A DNA stretch of 34,046 nucleotides from Clostridiaceae bacterium (GTDB lineage: Bacteria > Bacillota > Clostridia > Acetivibrionales > DUMB01), in assembly GCA_012840535.1 (NCBI GenBank), contig DULF01000177.1, positions 1 through 34,046 of the forward strand, written 5' to 3'. Shown here piece by piece: positions 8,107 to 17,684 of the stretch (the first letter of the stretch is position 1; every line of letters begins with the position of its first letter). The position numbers were made by a program, and so were the translations under genes. The notes under the pieces are model-generated. The model ran no database searches. It saw nothing but the letters and a program-made list of their open reading frames with translations, and was not told the DNA's origin.

Positions 8107-9608
8107 TGCTAAGGTCAATTTTCAGCAAAATGGTTTTTGTATTTTTATCCATATTGATTGCAGGTTTTACAATAACCGGGGTAATGCTTTACTTTTTTCT
8201 TGGAAACTATGTCTCAAATGAAAAGGCTGCAACTTTAAATCAAGTAGGTGAAGTTTTAATAGACTATGTTAATGCATATGTAGAAAATGAAGAGAATCCT
8301 TTATCAAGGTATTTGCTTTCAAAAGTGCTTGAATCTTATAGTACCAATTACTCTTCCATAATTTTTATTACAAACAAAGACGGCTATATTGTCAGCAGCG
8401 GACCAAGTTTGAACAGGATTTCCGGAATAATAAAAAGTCATCTGAATGAAGAGGACGGAGTGTATAGCTTGCCGGATCTAAGGCAGCATAACAAGGTGTT
8501 GGCCGGACAGAATACCGAAAGGGAGATAGGTGATTTTTACGGCGTTTTCAAGGAAACCGGTTATGAATGGCTTACTGTTAAGAAACCTTTCAAGTTTAAA
8601 GTAAGCGGATACGAGGCTGATGTAACCGGCGTAATATACCTTCATACACCGGTACCGGAAATACAAAAGGCGCGGGCAACGGTATTCAGTTTCTTCATAG
8701 TTTCCGTAGGAGTGGCAATAGTAATTTCAATAGTGCTTGTCTATATATTCTCCCTGAAACTTACAAAGCCCTTAAAGAAAATAAGCAATGCAGCAAAACT
8801 TATTGCAAGCGGAGAATTCAGCAAGCGGTTGGATATCGATTCAAAAGATGAAATAGGAGAACTGGCCAAAAGTTTCAATCAGATGGGCGTGGCGCTGCAA
8901 AACCTGGAGGATATGAGAAGGGGATTTATTGCCAATGTATCACATGAATTAAGGACGCCAATGACATCCATAAAAGGGTTTGTAGAAGGTATTCTTGACG
9001 GTACTATACCCCCGGACAGGCGCAATGATTACCTGAAGATAGTAAAAGATGAAGCGGACAGGTTAAACAGGCTTGTAAACGACCTTCTTACTCTGGCAAA
9101 GATGGAATCAGGCGAAGTAAGCCTCACATTGAAGGATTTTGATATTAACGAACTTATAAGGCTGTGCATTATTAAATTGGAAAATCTTATCACTAATAAA
9201 AACATAATGGTAAATGCCACATTTGAGGAAGAAACGCTGTACGTGAATGCAGACAAGGATGCTATTGAAAGGGTTGTGTACAACCTTTTGCATAACGCCA
9301 TCAAATTTACGCCTGATAACGGCGTGATATCCGTTGATACCAGGTCGTATAAGGACAAAGTATTAGTTACTGTGAAAGATACCGGTATAGGAATAGAAAA
9401 AGAGGATATCGAGCGTATCTGGGAAAGGTTTTATAAATCAGATAAATCAAGGAGCAGGGATAAGAGCGGAACAGGCTTGGGACTGGCTATTGTACGAAAC
9501 ATTATAAACGAGCACAACCAGGAAATCTGGGTGGAAAGCGAACCGGGCAGGGGAACGAAATTTACATTTACACTGAACAAAGCACAGAAGCAGTATTTGA
9601 ATAATTAA
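8106..9608 (+). CDS. HAMP-containing sensor histidine kinase (CssS-like)
   Basis: Two TM segments, HAMP, FIANVSHELRTPMTSIKGF, VYNLLHNAIKFT, DTGIGIEKEDIERIWERFYK, GTGLGLAIVRNI. Confidence 0.95.
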   Translation: MLRSIFSKMVFVFLSILIAGFTITGVMLYFFLGNYVSNEKAATLNQVGEVLIDYVNAYVENEENPLSRYLLSKVLESYSTNYSSIIFITNKDGYIVSSGPSLNRISGIIKSHLNEEDGVYSLPDLRQHNKVLAGQNTEREIGDFYGVFKETGYEWLTVKKPFKFKVSGYEADVTGVIYLHTPVPEIQKARATVFSFFIVSVGVAIVISIVLVYIFSLKLTKPLKKISNAAKLIASGEFSKRLDIDSKDEIGELAKSFNQMGVALQNLEDMRRGFIANVSHELRTPMTSIKGFVEGILDGTIPPDRRNDYLKIVKDEADRLNRLVNDLLTLAKMESGEVSLTLKDFDINELIRLCIIKLENLITNKNIMVNATFEEETLYVNADKDAIERVVYNLLHNAIKFTPDNGVISVDTRSYKDKVLVTVKDTGIGIEKEDIERIWERFYKSDKSRSRDKSGTGLGLAIVRNIINEHNQEIWVESEPGRGTKFTFTLNKAQKQYLNN

Positions 9609-9716
9609 AGTTAACATTTTATTCATACTTTTTTCAAAATAGTTGGTTAGAATAAAATTAAAGATGGGAAATAATACAACCTACATATAAATTTTGTGAA
9701 GAAAGGAGTTGAAATT

Positions 9717-11018
9717 ATGGATAACAATAATTTCAATAGCTTTGGCAATAACTTCTCAGATAGCTATAGAGTGGAGAGACCGGGTTCATTTTATACGGAA
9801 AGTTTTAAAAAGACAAAGCGCAAACAAAAAGGCTTTTTGTTTCAACTGATAATAGTTTCATTAATAAGTTCTATAATTGGCGGAGCTGTAGTGTTTGCGG
9901 CTTTCCAGTTTGCAGCGCCTGCTATTGAACCTTCGGTCAGCGGTTATTTGAGCGGCGTAATTTCTCAAAAAACTGGGGACAGTAACAATGTATCATCTGG
10001 AGATGACAATTCGGAAACGTATAAGAAAGTTGTTATAGAAACTACGGATTCACCTGTTACAGCAATTTTTGAAAAAGTTAGCCCATCTGTGGTTGGTATA
10101 AGAGTAACAAGAACTGCTTCGCGGGATTTTCTGTTCTGGAATATGCCAACCGTGGGAGAAGGTTCCGGAATAATCATGAGCAGTGACGGGTATATCATGA
10201 CTAACAACCATGTTATAGAAGGCGCATTGCAGGACCGCAGCAACAAGTTGCTCCAGGGTGCAAAAATAGAAGTATTCTTACCTACTGATAAAGATAAGCC
10301 ATATACGGCAACTGTTGTTGGCAGAGACAGTGATACGGACCTGGCAGTTATAAAAATTGATGCAAAAGGTCTTAAAGCTGCTGAATTTGGTGACTCAAGC
10401 AAGCTTAAGGTAGGGGAACTGGCAGTAGCCATAGGAAATCCGGCAGGCCTTAACTTTATGAGTTCTGTTACTGCGGGAATTATCAGCGGGCTTAACAGAA
10501 AAATTATGGTATCGGAAGACGAGGAAATGACATATATACAGACAGATGCTGCGATTAACGAGGGAAACAGCGGAGGAGCGCTGGTTAATTCTGAAGGCAA
10601 GGTTATTGGAGTAAATACGGCAAAAATCGCTGCGGTAGGTTATGAAGGGCTCGGCTTTGCAATACCCATTAACAAAGCGCTGGAGATAACCCAGATGTTG
10701 AAAGAATCGGGCTATGTAAGAGGAAAGCCGTTGATTGGTATAATGGGCCACCTTGAGTATACTGAAGAATTTGCAAAACGTAACAATTTGCCTCCTGGAG
10801 TATACGTGGTGAAAGTGGAATTAATGTCACCGGCAGAAAAAGCAGGGATTAAGGAACGTGATATAATTACTAAATTCGATGGGCAACCTGTGAAAAGCAT
10901 TGATGAACTTAACAAACTTAAAAATAAGCACAAACCTGGAGATGAGGTAGAGATAGAAGTTTACCGTGACGGAAAGACGTTAAAACTGAAGATTGTACTT
11001 GGAGAAGATAAAGGCTGA
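9717..11018 (+). CDS. HtrA/DegP-like S1C serine protease with C-terminal PDZ domain
   Basis: TNNHVIEG (His), DSDTDLAVIKI (Asp), INEGNSGGALVN (Ser), PDZ region; N-terminal TM helix. Confidence 0.95.
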   Translation: MDNNNFNSFGNNFSDSYRVERPGSFYTESFKKTKRKQKGFLFQLIIVSLISSIIGGAVVFAAFQFAAPAIEPSVSGYLSGVISQKTGDSNNVSSGDDNSETYKKVVIETTDSPVTAIFEKVSPSVVGIRVTRTASRDFLFWNMPTVGEGSGIIMSSDGYIMTNNHVIEGALQDRSNKLLQGAKIEVFLPTDKDKPYTATVVGRDSDTDLAVIKIDAKGLKAAEFGDSSKLKVGELAVAIGNPAGLNFMSSVTAGIISGLNRKIMVSEDEEMTYIQTDAAINEGNSGGALVNSEGKVIGVNTAKIAAVGYEGLGFAIPINKALEITQMLKESGYVRGKPLIGIMGHLEYTEEFAKRNNLPPGVYVVKVELMSPAEKAGIKERDIITKFDGQPVKSIDELNKLKNKHKPGDEVEIEVYRDGKTLKLKIVLGEDKG

Positions 11019-11040
11019 GACGGCGGCAACAGAAGCAGGT

Positions 11041-11120
11041 AAGCTTAAGGATGAGAAGCGCGGGGACGTTTCCTTCGCTTCCTGCGGGAAGCAGGGGGAC
11101 CGTTCCCGTGTTTATTTTTT
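11041..11120. repeat. GGGGACGGTTCC-type dispersed repeat, copy after htrA
   Basis: aagcttaaggatgagaagcgcggggacgtttccttcgcttcc closely matches 32931-32970; second half ggggaccgttcccg. Confidence 0.65.
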
Positions 11121-11206
11121 AGCCATTTAATGACTGTTGAAATAGACATATACATATGATAATCTAGTTCAGAATGACCAAAAAAGCGTTTTGAGGAGAT
11201 GTAAAA

Positions 11207-12673
11207 ATGAAGGAAAACAATGGCCTTAAGATTCTTTTCGTTTCAGCCGAAGTTTCTCCTTTTGCAAAAACCGGGGGACTGGCCGATGTTGCTGGATCTC
11301 TTCCCGGAACACTGGCTTTGATGGGCAATGATATAAGGGTTGTAATGCCACGGTATAAAACCATAAAAAGCGACATGATGTATTTAACTGATTTTGCCGT
11401 ACTTATTGGAAACAGAAAGGAAACATGTATTGTAAAAGAAACTGAAGTTTGCCTTAAAACTGGTGTAAAATATGCCCGCTTTCCTGTTTATTTTATAGAT
11501 AATTACAATTATTTTGATAGAGAAGGGATATATTGCTATTCTGACGATGCTGAACGGTTTGGGTTTTTCTGCAGCGCGGTTCTTGATATGCTGCCGGCGG
11601 TAAATTTTCAACCGGATATTATTCACTGTAATGACTGGCACACAGGTCCCATTTGCATGCTTCTGTGTGAGCGTTACAGGGAACAGCCATTTTATAAGAA
11701 TATAGCTACTGTTTTTACAATTCATAACCTTGAGTACCAGGGAAATTTCCCAAGGAGTACCTTTGACCTTTTTAACCTCGGAGAAGATATTTTTACACCT
11801 GAAAAAGTTGAGTTTTATGGAATGTTTAGTTTTATGAAGGCAGGCTTGGTTTATTCGGATATTATAAATACAGTGAGCAAAAGATATGCAAAAGAGATAC
11901 AAACCGTACAGTATGGGGAAAAGCTTGACGGTCTGCTCAGAAAAAGATCTGCTGACCTTTTTGGAATTGTAAACGGAATAAGTTATGAAGAATTTAACCC
12001 GTCAACCGACAGAAGAATATATAAAAACTATAGCCTTGAGACCTATTGGGATAAAAAGGGAAATAAGACTTGTCTTCAGAAGGAAATGAACCTTCCGGTA
12101 AGGGATGTGCCAATAATAAGCCTGATTTCCAGACTAACCGGCCAAAAAGGGTTGGATATAATTCTTGATAAGATGGATGCGCTGCTTGCCCATGATGTCC
12201 AGTTTGTTTTGCTTGGTACAGGAGATGAGTATTTTGAAAACGCTTTTAAAAATTTGAGAATTAAGTATCCTGATAAATTCTCGGCTTATATAGGCTTCAA
12301 TACAACGCTTGCACAGAGAATTTACGCCGGCAGTGACATGTTCCTGATGCCTTCCCGGTTTGAACCGTGCGGACTTGGCCAGATCATAAGTTTAAGGTAC
12401 GGTACAATACCCATAGTACGTGCTACAGGTGGATTGGCTGATACTATAATTGATTATGATGAAGATAATGAAAAAGGAAATGGCTTTGTTTTTGACGAAT
12501 ATTCTTCAATTGAAATGCTTCAGGCTGTTGAACGAGCCATAAAGCTTTATAATGAAAAACCTGAAGTGTGGCAGCAGCTTGTTAAAAGAGCGCTTTCCCT
12601 TGATTTTTCATGGGATAAGCCGGCAAAAGAATACACTGAATTATATTATCTTGCCATTGAAAAAAGGAGGTAA
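11207..12673 (+). CDS. glgA: Glycogen (starch) synthase, GT5
   Basis: KILFVSAEVSPFAKTGGLADVAGSLPGTL; HCNDWHTGP; PSRFEPCGLGQIISLRYGTIPIVRATGGLADT. Confidence 0.96.
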   Translation: MKENNGLKILFVSAEVSPFAKTGGLADVAGSLPGTLALMGNDIRVVMPRYKTIKSDMMYLTDFAVLIGNRKETCIVKETEVCLKTGVKYARFPVYFIDNYNYFDREGIYCYSDDAERFGFFCSAVLDMLPAVNFQPDIIHCNDWHTGPICMLLCERYREQPFYKNIATVFTIHNLEYQGNFPRSTFDLFNLGEDIFTPEKVEFYGMFSFMKAGLVYSDIINTVSKRYAKEIQTVQYGEKLDGLLRKRSADLFGIVNGISYEEFNPSTDRRIYKNYSLETYWDKKGNKTCLQKEMNLPVRDVPIISLISRLTGQKGLDIILDKMDALLAHDVQFVLLGTGDEYFENAFKNLRIKYPDKFSAYIGFNTTLAQRIYAGSDMFLMPSRFEPCGLGQIISLRYGTIPIVRATGGLADTIIDYDEDNEKGNGFVFDEYSSIEMLQAVERAIKLYNEKPEVWQQLVKRALSLDFSWDKPAKEYTELYYLAIEKRR

Positions 12674-12677
12674 ACTT

Positions 12678-13319
12678 ATGGATAAAAAGCAAAGGGTAAT
12701 AGAGATTATAAAAATATTTGATGAACTATATCCTGACGCAGGCTGTACTCTTGAATACAAGGATCCGCTTCAGCTTCTGATATCCACGCAGCTTGCAGCC
12801 CAGTGCACTGACGCAAGGGTAAATATAGTAACAAAAAGCCTGTTTAAGAAATACAGGAATGTATATGACTTTGCGGCAGCTGATGTGTCAGAACTTGAAA
12901 ATGACATAAAATCCACAGGTTTTTACCGTAACAAGGCGCGTAATATTATCAATTGCTGCAAAATGATTATTGAAAAATTTGACGGGAAAGTGCCTGATAA
13001 CATGGAAGATTTGCTGAAGCTTCCCGGAGTCGGGAGGAAGACCGCAAACCTCGTCCTCGGCGATATATTCGGTATACCGGGTATCGTTGTAGATACTCAC
13101 GCAAACAGGCTTTCAAACAGGATAGGCCTTACCAAAAACAGCGATCCTGTAAAGGTGGAATATGACCTGATGAAAGTTGTTCCAAAGAAAGACTGGAGCA
13201 AGTTTTGCCACCAACTTGTTTATCACGGAAGAGCCGTATGCAAAGCAAGGAAGCCTATGTGCGGTGAATGCAGGATAGTTCAATACTGTGACTATGGAAA
13301 GAAATCAGGGTATCATTAA
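12678..13319 (+). CDS. nth: Endonuclease III
   Basis: LPGVGRKTANLVLG HhH, VDTHANRLSNRIGL, Fe-S motif C-X6-C-X2-C-X5-C; ATG 12678 after an aaggaggtaaa RBS. Confidence 0.95.
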   Translation: MDKKQRVIEIIKIFDELYPDAGCTLEYKDPLQLLISTQLAAQCTDARVNIVTKSLFKKYRNVYDFAAADVSELENDIKSTGFYRNKARNIINCCKMIIEKFDGKVPDNMEDLLKLPGVGRKTANLVLGDIFGIPGIVVDTHANRLSNRIGLTKNSDPVKVEYDLMKVVPKKDWSKFCHQLVYHGRAVCKARKPMCGECRIVQYCDYGKKSGYH

Positions 13320-13381
13320 TCACGAAAAAAAATTTTTTGAATATACTGGTATTATCAGTCCTTTTAGGGAGGAGAGATATA

Positions 13382-13453
13382 ATGAAAGTAATGGTTATAA
13401 AAATGCCCAGGTTTTTTGGCAAACTTCTCAAATTGGTTTTTGGCATTGGCTGA
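13382..13453 (+). CDS. spoVM: Stage V sporulation protein M (SpoVM) micropeptide
   Basis: MKVMVIKMPRFFGKLLKLVFGIG* preceded by agggaggagagatata RBS; matches the SpoVM size and MKxxxIKxPxFxG amphipathic pattern; neighbours rpmB and recG as in Bacillus. Below ORF-track length cutoff. Confidence 0.85.
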   Translation: MKVMVIKMPRFFGKLLKLVFGIG

Positions 13454-13470
13454 TAACATAATTACAACAT

Positions 13471-13525
13471 AAAAAATTACAACATAAAAAAAGCGTTATT
13501 CGCTTTTTTTATGTTGTAATTTTTT
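13471..13525. terminator. Bidirectional terminator between convergent spoVM and rpmB
   Basis: Perfect 25-bp inverted repeat aaaaaattacaacataaaaaaagcg / cgctttttttatgttgtaatttttt with 5-nt loop (ttatt). Confidence 0.85.
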
Positions 13526-13545
13526 AGCTTTTAGCTGATATAACA

Positions 13546-13734
13546 TTATATAGCTCTTGTTACCTTGTTTGAGCGAAGACATCTTGAACAAATCTTTATA
13601 GTCTTCGGAGTTCCGTTTTCTATAATCCTAACCCTTCTCACGTTAGGCTTCCAGGAACGCTTGGTTGCATTCATAGCATGACTGCGAGCGTTGCCAAAAC
13701 GAGTTTCCTTTGCACATATTTCACACTTTGCCAT
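13546..13734 (-). CDS. rpmB: 50S ribosomal protein L28 (zinc-ribbon C+ form)
   Basis: MAKCEICAKETRFGNARSHAMNATKRSWKPNVRRVRI...CSRCLRSNKVTRAI. Confidence 0.97.
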   Translation of the reverse strand: MAKCEICAKETRFGNARSHAMNATKRSWKPNVRRVRIIENGTPKTIKICSRCLRSNKVTRAI

Positions 13735-13767
13735 TAATAATTACACCTCCTGAAACAACACTTATTT

Positions 13768-13797
13768 ATTTTACCACATAACTCGAAAATTCTGCAA
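13768..13797 (-). promoter_or_regulatory. rpmB promoter
   Basis: Minus strand TTGCAG (13797-13792) - 18 bp - TAAAAT (13773-13768). Confidence 0.7.
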
Positions 13798-13855
13798 GCT
13801 TTTTTGTATTTTTATAGAATAAATGGTTACTGTGTATTAAAATAAGATAGGGAGG

Positions 13856-15961
13856 ATGTTTCAATTGTACAAAGAAAAAGGAAATGAAAAAGGCACTGAA
13901 TATATTTTGCAAAAGTCCATACAGCATATAAAAGGCATAGGGCAATCACGCGCTATGCTTTTTAATAAGCTTGGCATTTTTACAATTGGAGATGCGGTTA
14001 CATATTTCCCGAGAGATTATGAAGACAGGGGAAGGTTTAAGACCATTTCCCAAATGTCAGACGGTGAAATGTGTTCTTTTGAGGGTGTTATAGCTTCAAA
14101 GGTAACGGAGAGCAGACCAAGAAGGGGTTTGACAATACAGAAGGTTTCTGTAAGAGATAATACTGGTACAATATTTGCTGTCTGGTTCAATCAGAGCTAT
14201 TTGAAAAATGCTTTTAGAATTGGGGAGAAGTATATCTTTTTTGGTAAGGTAAACAAAAAGAACAGTTATATTGAAATTCAAAATCCAGTTTACGAAAAAG
14301 CTGATTCAGAAAACAAGAAAAACACATGCAGAATTGTCCCGATTTATCCTTCTACAGCCAAATTGACCCAAAATATAATAAGAACGACAATAGAAAATGC
14401 CCTGGAACTTGTATCAGGAAAAATCGAAGATTGCCTGCCCCAGTACATAAGAAGCAAATACAAATTAAGCGAGATTAATTATGCGATATGCAACATACAC
14501 TTTCCGAAATGTGACGAAAGTTTTAAGATGGCCAGGTACAGGCTGGTTTTTGAAGAGCTTTTGCTTCTTCAGCTTGGGCTTTTAAGCATTAAGAATTCGC
14601 TTGAAAATTCAAAAAAGGGTATAAGATTTAAAAAAATTGCTGAAATGCAATCATTTATTGAAAGCCTTCCTTTTAAGCTGACGGATGCACAAATGATGGT
14701 GTTCAAAGAAATTGAAAAGGACATGGAATCGGAAAAAGTCATGAACCGGCTTGTACAGGGCGATGTTGGTTCTGGAAAAACAATAGTTGCCGTACTTGCC
14801 ATGTTTAAAGCGGTTAAGAGCGGGTATCAGGCTGCCCTTATGGTGCCGACGGAAATACTTGCTGAGCAGCATTATAAATCAATAAACGAACATATGTCAA
14901 AATATGGAATAAATATTGCGCTGTTGACCGGCAGCCAACCAAAAAGCAAAAAACAGGAGATTTTGGAGCAAACAAAAGACGGCAGTGTTGACATAGTGAT
15001 TGGTACTCATGCCCTGATTGAGGATAATGTTCTTTTTGAACGCCTGGGACTTGTTATTACTGATGAACAGCACCGTTTTGGCGTAAGGCAGAGGAACACT
15101 CTTTCAAAAAAGGGAGACAACCCTGACATGCTGGTCATGACAGCTACCCCTATACCACGCACATTGGCCCTGATTCTGTATGGTGACCTCGATATATCAA
15201 TTATAAACGAGCTTCCTCCCGGCAGAAAACCTGTTAAGACGTATGCCGTGGACAATAGCATGCGGGAAAGGATAAATAATTTTATAAGGAAAAAGGTTTC
15301 CGAAGGCCAGCAGGTTTACATTGTATGCCCGCTCATAGAAGAATCAGACGCCATTGACGCAAAGTCCGCTGTCAAAACTGCCGAAGATATAGCAAACTGC
15401 TTCAGCGATTTGCGTGTAGGGCTGATTCACGGAAAGATGAAACAGGCGGATAAGGAAGCTGTAATGCGTGGTTTCGTTGAAGGCAATTTAGATATACTTG
15501 TTTCGACTACGGTTATTGAGGTTGGCGTTAATGTACCCAATGCCACAGTTATGGTAATTGAAAATGCTGAAAGGTTCGGGCTGGCTCAGCTTCACCAGCT
15601 GAGAGGCAGAGTGGGCAGGGGAAGCGCCCAGTCGTACTGTATTTTGTTTAATGAGAGCAGGTCACAGGTTTCAAGGGAAAGAATGAAGGTTATGGAAAAA
15701 ACCAACGACGGCTTTGTAATATCTGAAAAAGACCTGAAAATAAGGGGACCTGGAGAGTTTTTCGGCACAAGGCAACACGGCCTGCCTGATCTGAAAATCG
15801 CAAACCTTTATAGAGATATGGATATATTAAAATCTGCGCAGGAGGCTGCACTGGAGATATTAAGCAAAGACAGGCATCTTGAAAAAGATGAGCATTTAAA
15901 ACTAAGAAATAAGATAGAGGAAATGTTTTTGAGCAAATTGAAGGATGTGGGTTTGAATTAA
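13856..15961 (+). CDS. recG: ATP-dependent DNA helicase RecG
   Basis: LVQGDVGSGKTIVAVLAM, TDEQHRFGVRQR, MTATPIPRTLAL, VIEVGVNVPNATVMVIENAERFGLAQLHQLRGRVGRG. Confidence 0.97.
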   Translation: MFQLYKEKGNEKGTEYILQKSIQHIKGIGQSRAMLFNKLGIFTIGDAVTYFPRDYEDRGRFKTISQMSDGEMCSFEGVIASKVTESRPRRGLTIQKVSVRDNTGTIFAVWFNQSYLKNAFRIGEKYIFFGKVNKKNSYIEIQNPVYEKADSENKKNTCRIVPIYPSTAKLTQNIIRTTIENALELVSGKIEDCLPQYIRSKYKLSEINYAICNIHFPKCDESFKMARYRLVFEELLLLQLGLLSIKNSLENSKKGIRFKKIAEMQSFIESLPFKLTDAQMMVFKEIEKDMESEKVMNRLVQGDVGSGKTIVAVLAMFKAVKSGYQAALMVPTEILAEQHYKSINEHMSKYGINIALLTGSQPKSKKQEILEQTKDGSVDIVIGTHALIEDNVLFERLGLVITDEQHRFGVRQRNTLSKKGDNPDMLVMTATPIPRTLALILYGDLDISIINELPPGRKPVKTYAVDNSMRERINNFIRKKVSEGQQVYIVCPLIEESDAIDAKSAVKTAEDIANCFSDLRVGLIHGKMKQADKEAVMRGFVEGNLDILVSTTVIEVGVNVPNATVMVIENAERFGLAQLHQLRGRVGRGSAQSYCILFNESRSQVSRERMKVMEKTNDGFVISEKDLKIRGPGEFFGTRQHGLPDLKIANLYRDMDILKSAQEAALEILSKDRHLEKDEHLKLRNKIEEMFLSKLKDVGLN

Positions 15962-15975
15962 ACTTCCGGTAAAAT

Positions 15976-16007
15976 GGGGAGGGTTACATGAACCCTCCTC
16001 ATTCTTT
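15976..16007 (+). terminator. Terminator of recG
   Basis: GGGGAGGGTT-acatg-AACCCTCCTC then attcttt. Confidence 0.7.
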
Positions 16008-16020
16008 CGTGTCCCAAACA

Positions 16021-17298
16021 TTATACGTAAAAATTTTCAACTACCTCCATGGCTACCCTGGTCCATTCCTTAACGGCATTTATGTCTTTTCTGATTGTGT
16101 GTACGTCCTTGAGATTAATTTCCACATTGCAGCCTCTTGATTTTTCAAGTCCGTCAATCAGCGTTTTTCTTAGAAAATCAGCATCAAAGCCGTTGCATAA
16201 TGTGGATGAAGGATCAGGACGCCATGAAAAAACGTAGTCCCCCTGAATCTGTTCAGCGCATTTTTCGATATCAGCCCATGGCACTACTGCTACAGTCCTT
16301 AGGTTTTTTATTTTTTTCAGGTAGGGTATTTTATTTGTCAAATCTTCACAACATCCATAAGCACAGAGAGCATATTCTTCAGCAAGTATTTTATGGTAGC
16401 GTATTGCAAACTCATCTGTCATTTCCGGTGAAACGCAAGTAAATTCCTGGCCTTCAAAGAAGTGCCATAGTTCTTTACGTTTCACAGGTTTTGTGTCTGG
16501 TGAAGGATCTTCAAGTTCCTCACAGTATGGCATAGACTGGTTGAATTGATTAATAAGTCTCAGATCTCCTGCAGCTTCTGCTTGCGCATGCAAATCACGG
16601 ACAGATTCTGTCATAAAGCTGAGTACCTCATGCAGCCATTCAGGGTTTTCAATCATATCGATATATACCTGTTCAAGGCCGCGCAGCAAGCAGAGGTCAT
16701 GCAATATGCTACCTCCATATGTTCTTATCATGGGTCCTCTGTCCATAATAACGGGCATAATATCACCAATTAAATCGTTTACGGCATTAAAATGCTCTGC
16801 TGTTTTTTCTTCATCTATTATATGAACAGGCTTAGTCATTTTCTTAAAATCATCAAGTTCTACAATGACCGGATCAAATACCCATGCGCCTCTTTTTTCA
16901 GGACTGGGTTTCCTTTTAAATTCAACACCCCAAGTATTACTGCACCAATATAAATCGCCCATTTCAGGCGTGTTTTTATATGGCGCGCCGTATACTGAAC
17001 GCAGTACAACCCATGGTTCTATGACAGTATCATCACCTATCCAATCATGAAAAATGCATTGGCGAAAATAAATTTCAGCTTCACGGCAAGCAGGGTGTTG
17101 GCATTCAAGTGTTTCTTCGCTAGGATATACCTCTTCCCACCACATAAATCCGTTTACATTGACCATGGGGCGGACCATTTTCAACGAATTCAGTTTTCGC
17201 CATAATTCACGTCTTTCTTTTTGCTTCGGTTTATTTGCAATTTCCATAACCTGCGTTGCTAATTTTCGCAGAACATCTCGGTCATTTTTCGCACTCAT
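16021..17298 (-). CDS. Uroporphyrinogen decarboxylase (URO-D)-fold family protein, not heme-type; possible corrinoid/methyltransferase-like enzyme
   Basis: Overall resemblance to UroD/MtaA-like proteins (GGSILHDLCLLRGLEQVYIDMIENPEWLHEVL; AEEYALCAYGCCEDLTNKIPYLKKIKNLRTVAVVPWADIEKCAEQI). Confidence 0.7.
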   Translation of the reverse strand: MSAKNDRDVLRKLATQVMEIANKPKQKERRELWRKLNSLKMVRPMVNVNGFMWWEEVYPSEETLECQHPACREAEIYFRQCIFHDWIGDDTVIEPWVVLRSVYGAPYKNTPEMGDLYWCSNTWGVEFKRKPSPEKRGAWVFDPVIVELDDFKKMTKPVHIIDEEKTAEHFNAVNDLIGDIMPVIMDRGPMIRTYGGSILHDLCLLRGLEQVYIDMIENPEWLHEVLSFMTESVRDLHAQAEAAGDLRLINQFNQSMPYCEELEDPSPDTKPVKRKELWHFFEGQEFTCVSPEMTDEFAIRYHKILAEEYALCAYGCCEDLTNKIPYLKKIKNLRTVAVVPWADIEKCAEQIQGDYVFSWRPDPSSTLCNGFDADFLRKTLIDGLEKSRGCNVEINLKDVHTIRKDINAVKEWTRVAMEVVENFYV

Positions 17299-17684
17299 GA
17301 AAATGCCTCCTTGCAATAGATTTAACCGGTGGGACCATCCCTCTAAAAACTATTTTATAAGGATAACATTTTTGAAACAACGAATAAGTGTAGCATAATT
17401 TTGCAGCCTTAAAACAAAAAAGTGCAAACATAATCTTAACCTTTATAAGCTTTGCAAATATATGCTAATAAAAACAAAATAGGTTAAGCTTTTATTGTTG
17501 AAGCCCATTTTTGAGGAGAATATAATTTGATTAGCAGCTTATAATCGTGTGACCGTCCCTTGGTAAAAAAGTATTAAGTTTAAAAAGCTCTGGGTATTGT
17601 TTTGTTTGTCTTCAAACACAATTAAATCCCTTCCCGGTTTAATTTATGCGGTCAAAGACTTAATATTTTGGAGGTTTCATGTAA

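Noticed and set aside
9965-10600. 211-aa minus-strand ORF
   Set aside because: Fully antisense to htrA, low-complexity composition, no recognisable family.
12235-12249. cre-like site TGAAAACGCTTTTA
   Set aside because: Inside glgA coding sequence, one consensus mismatch, no promoter nearby; likely chance.
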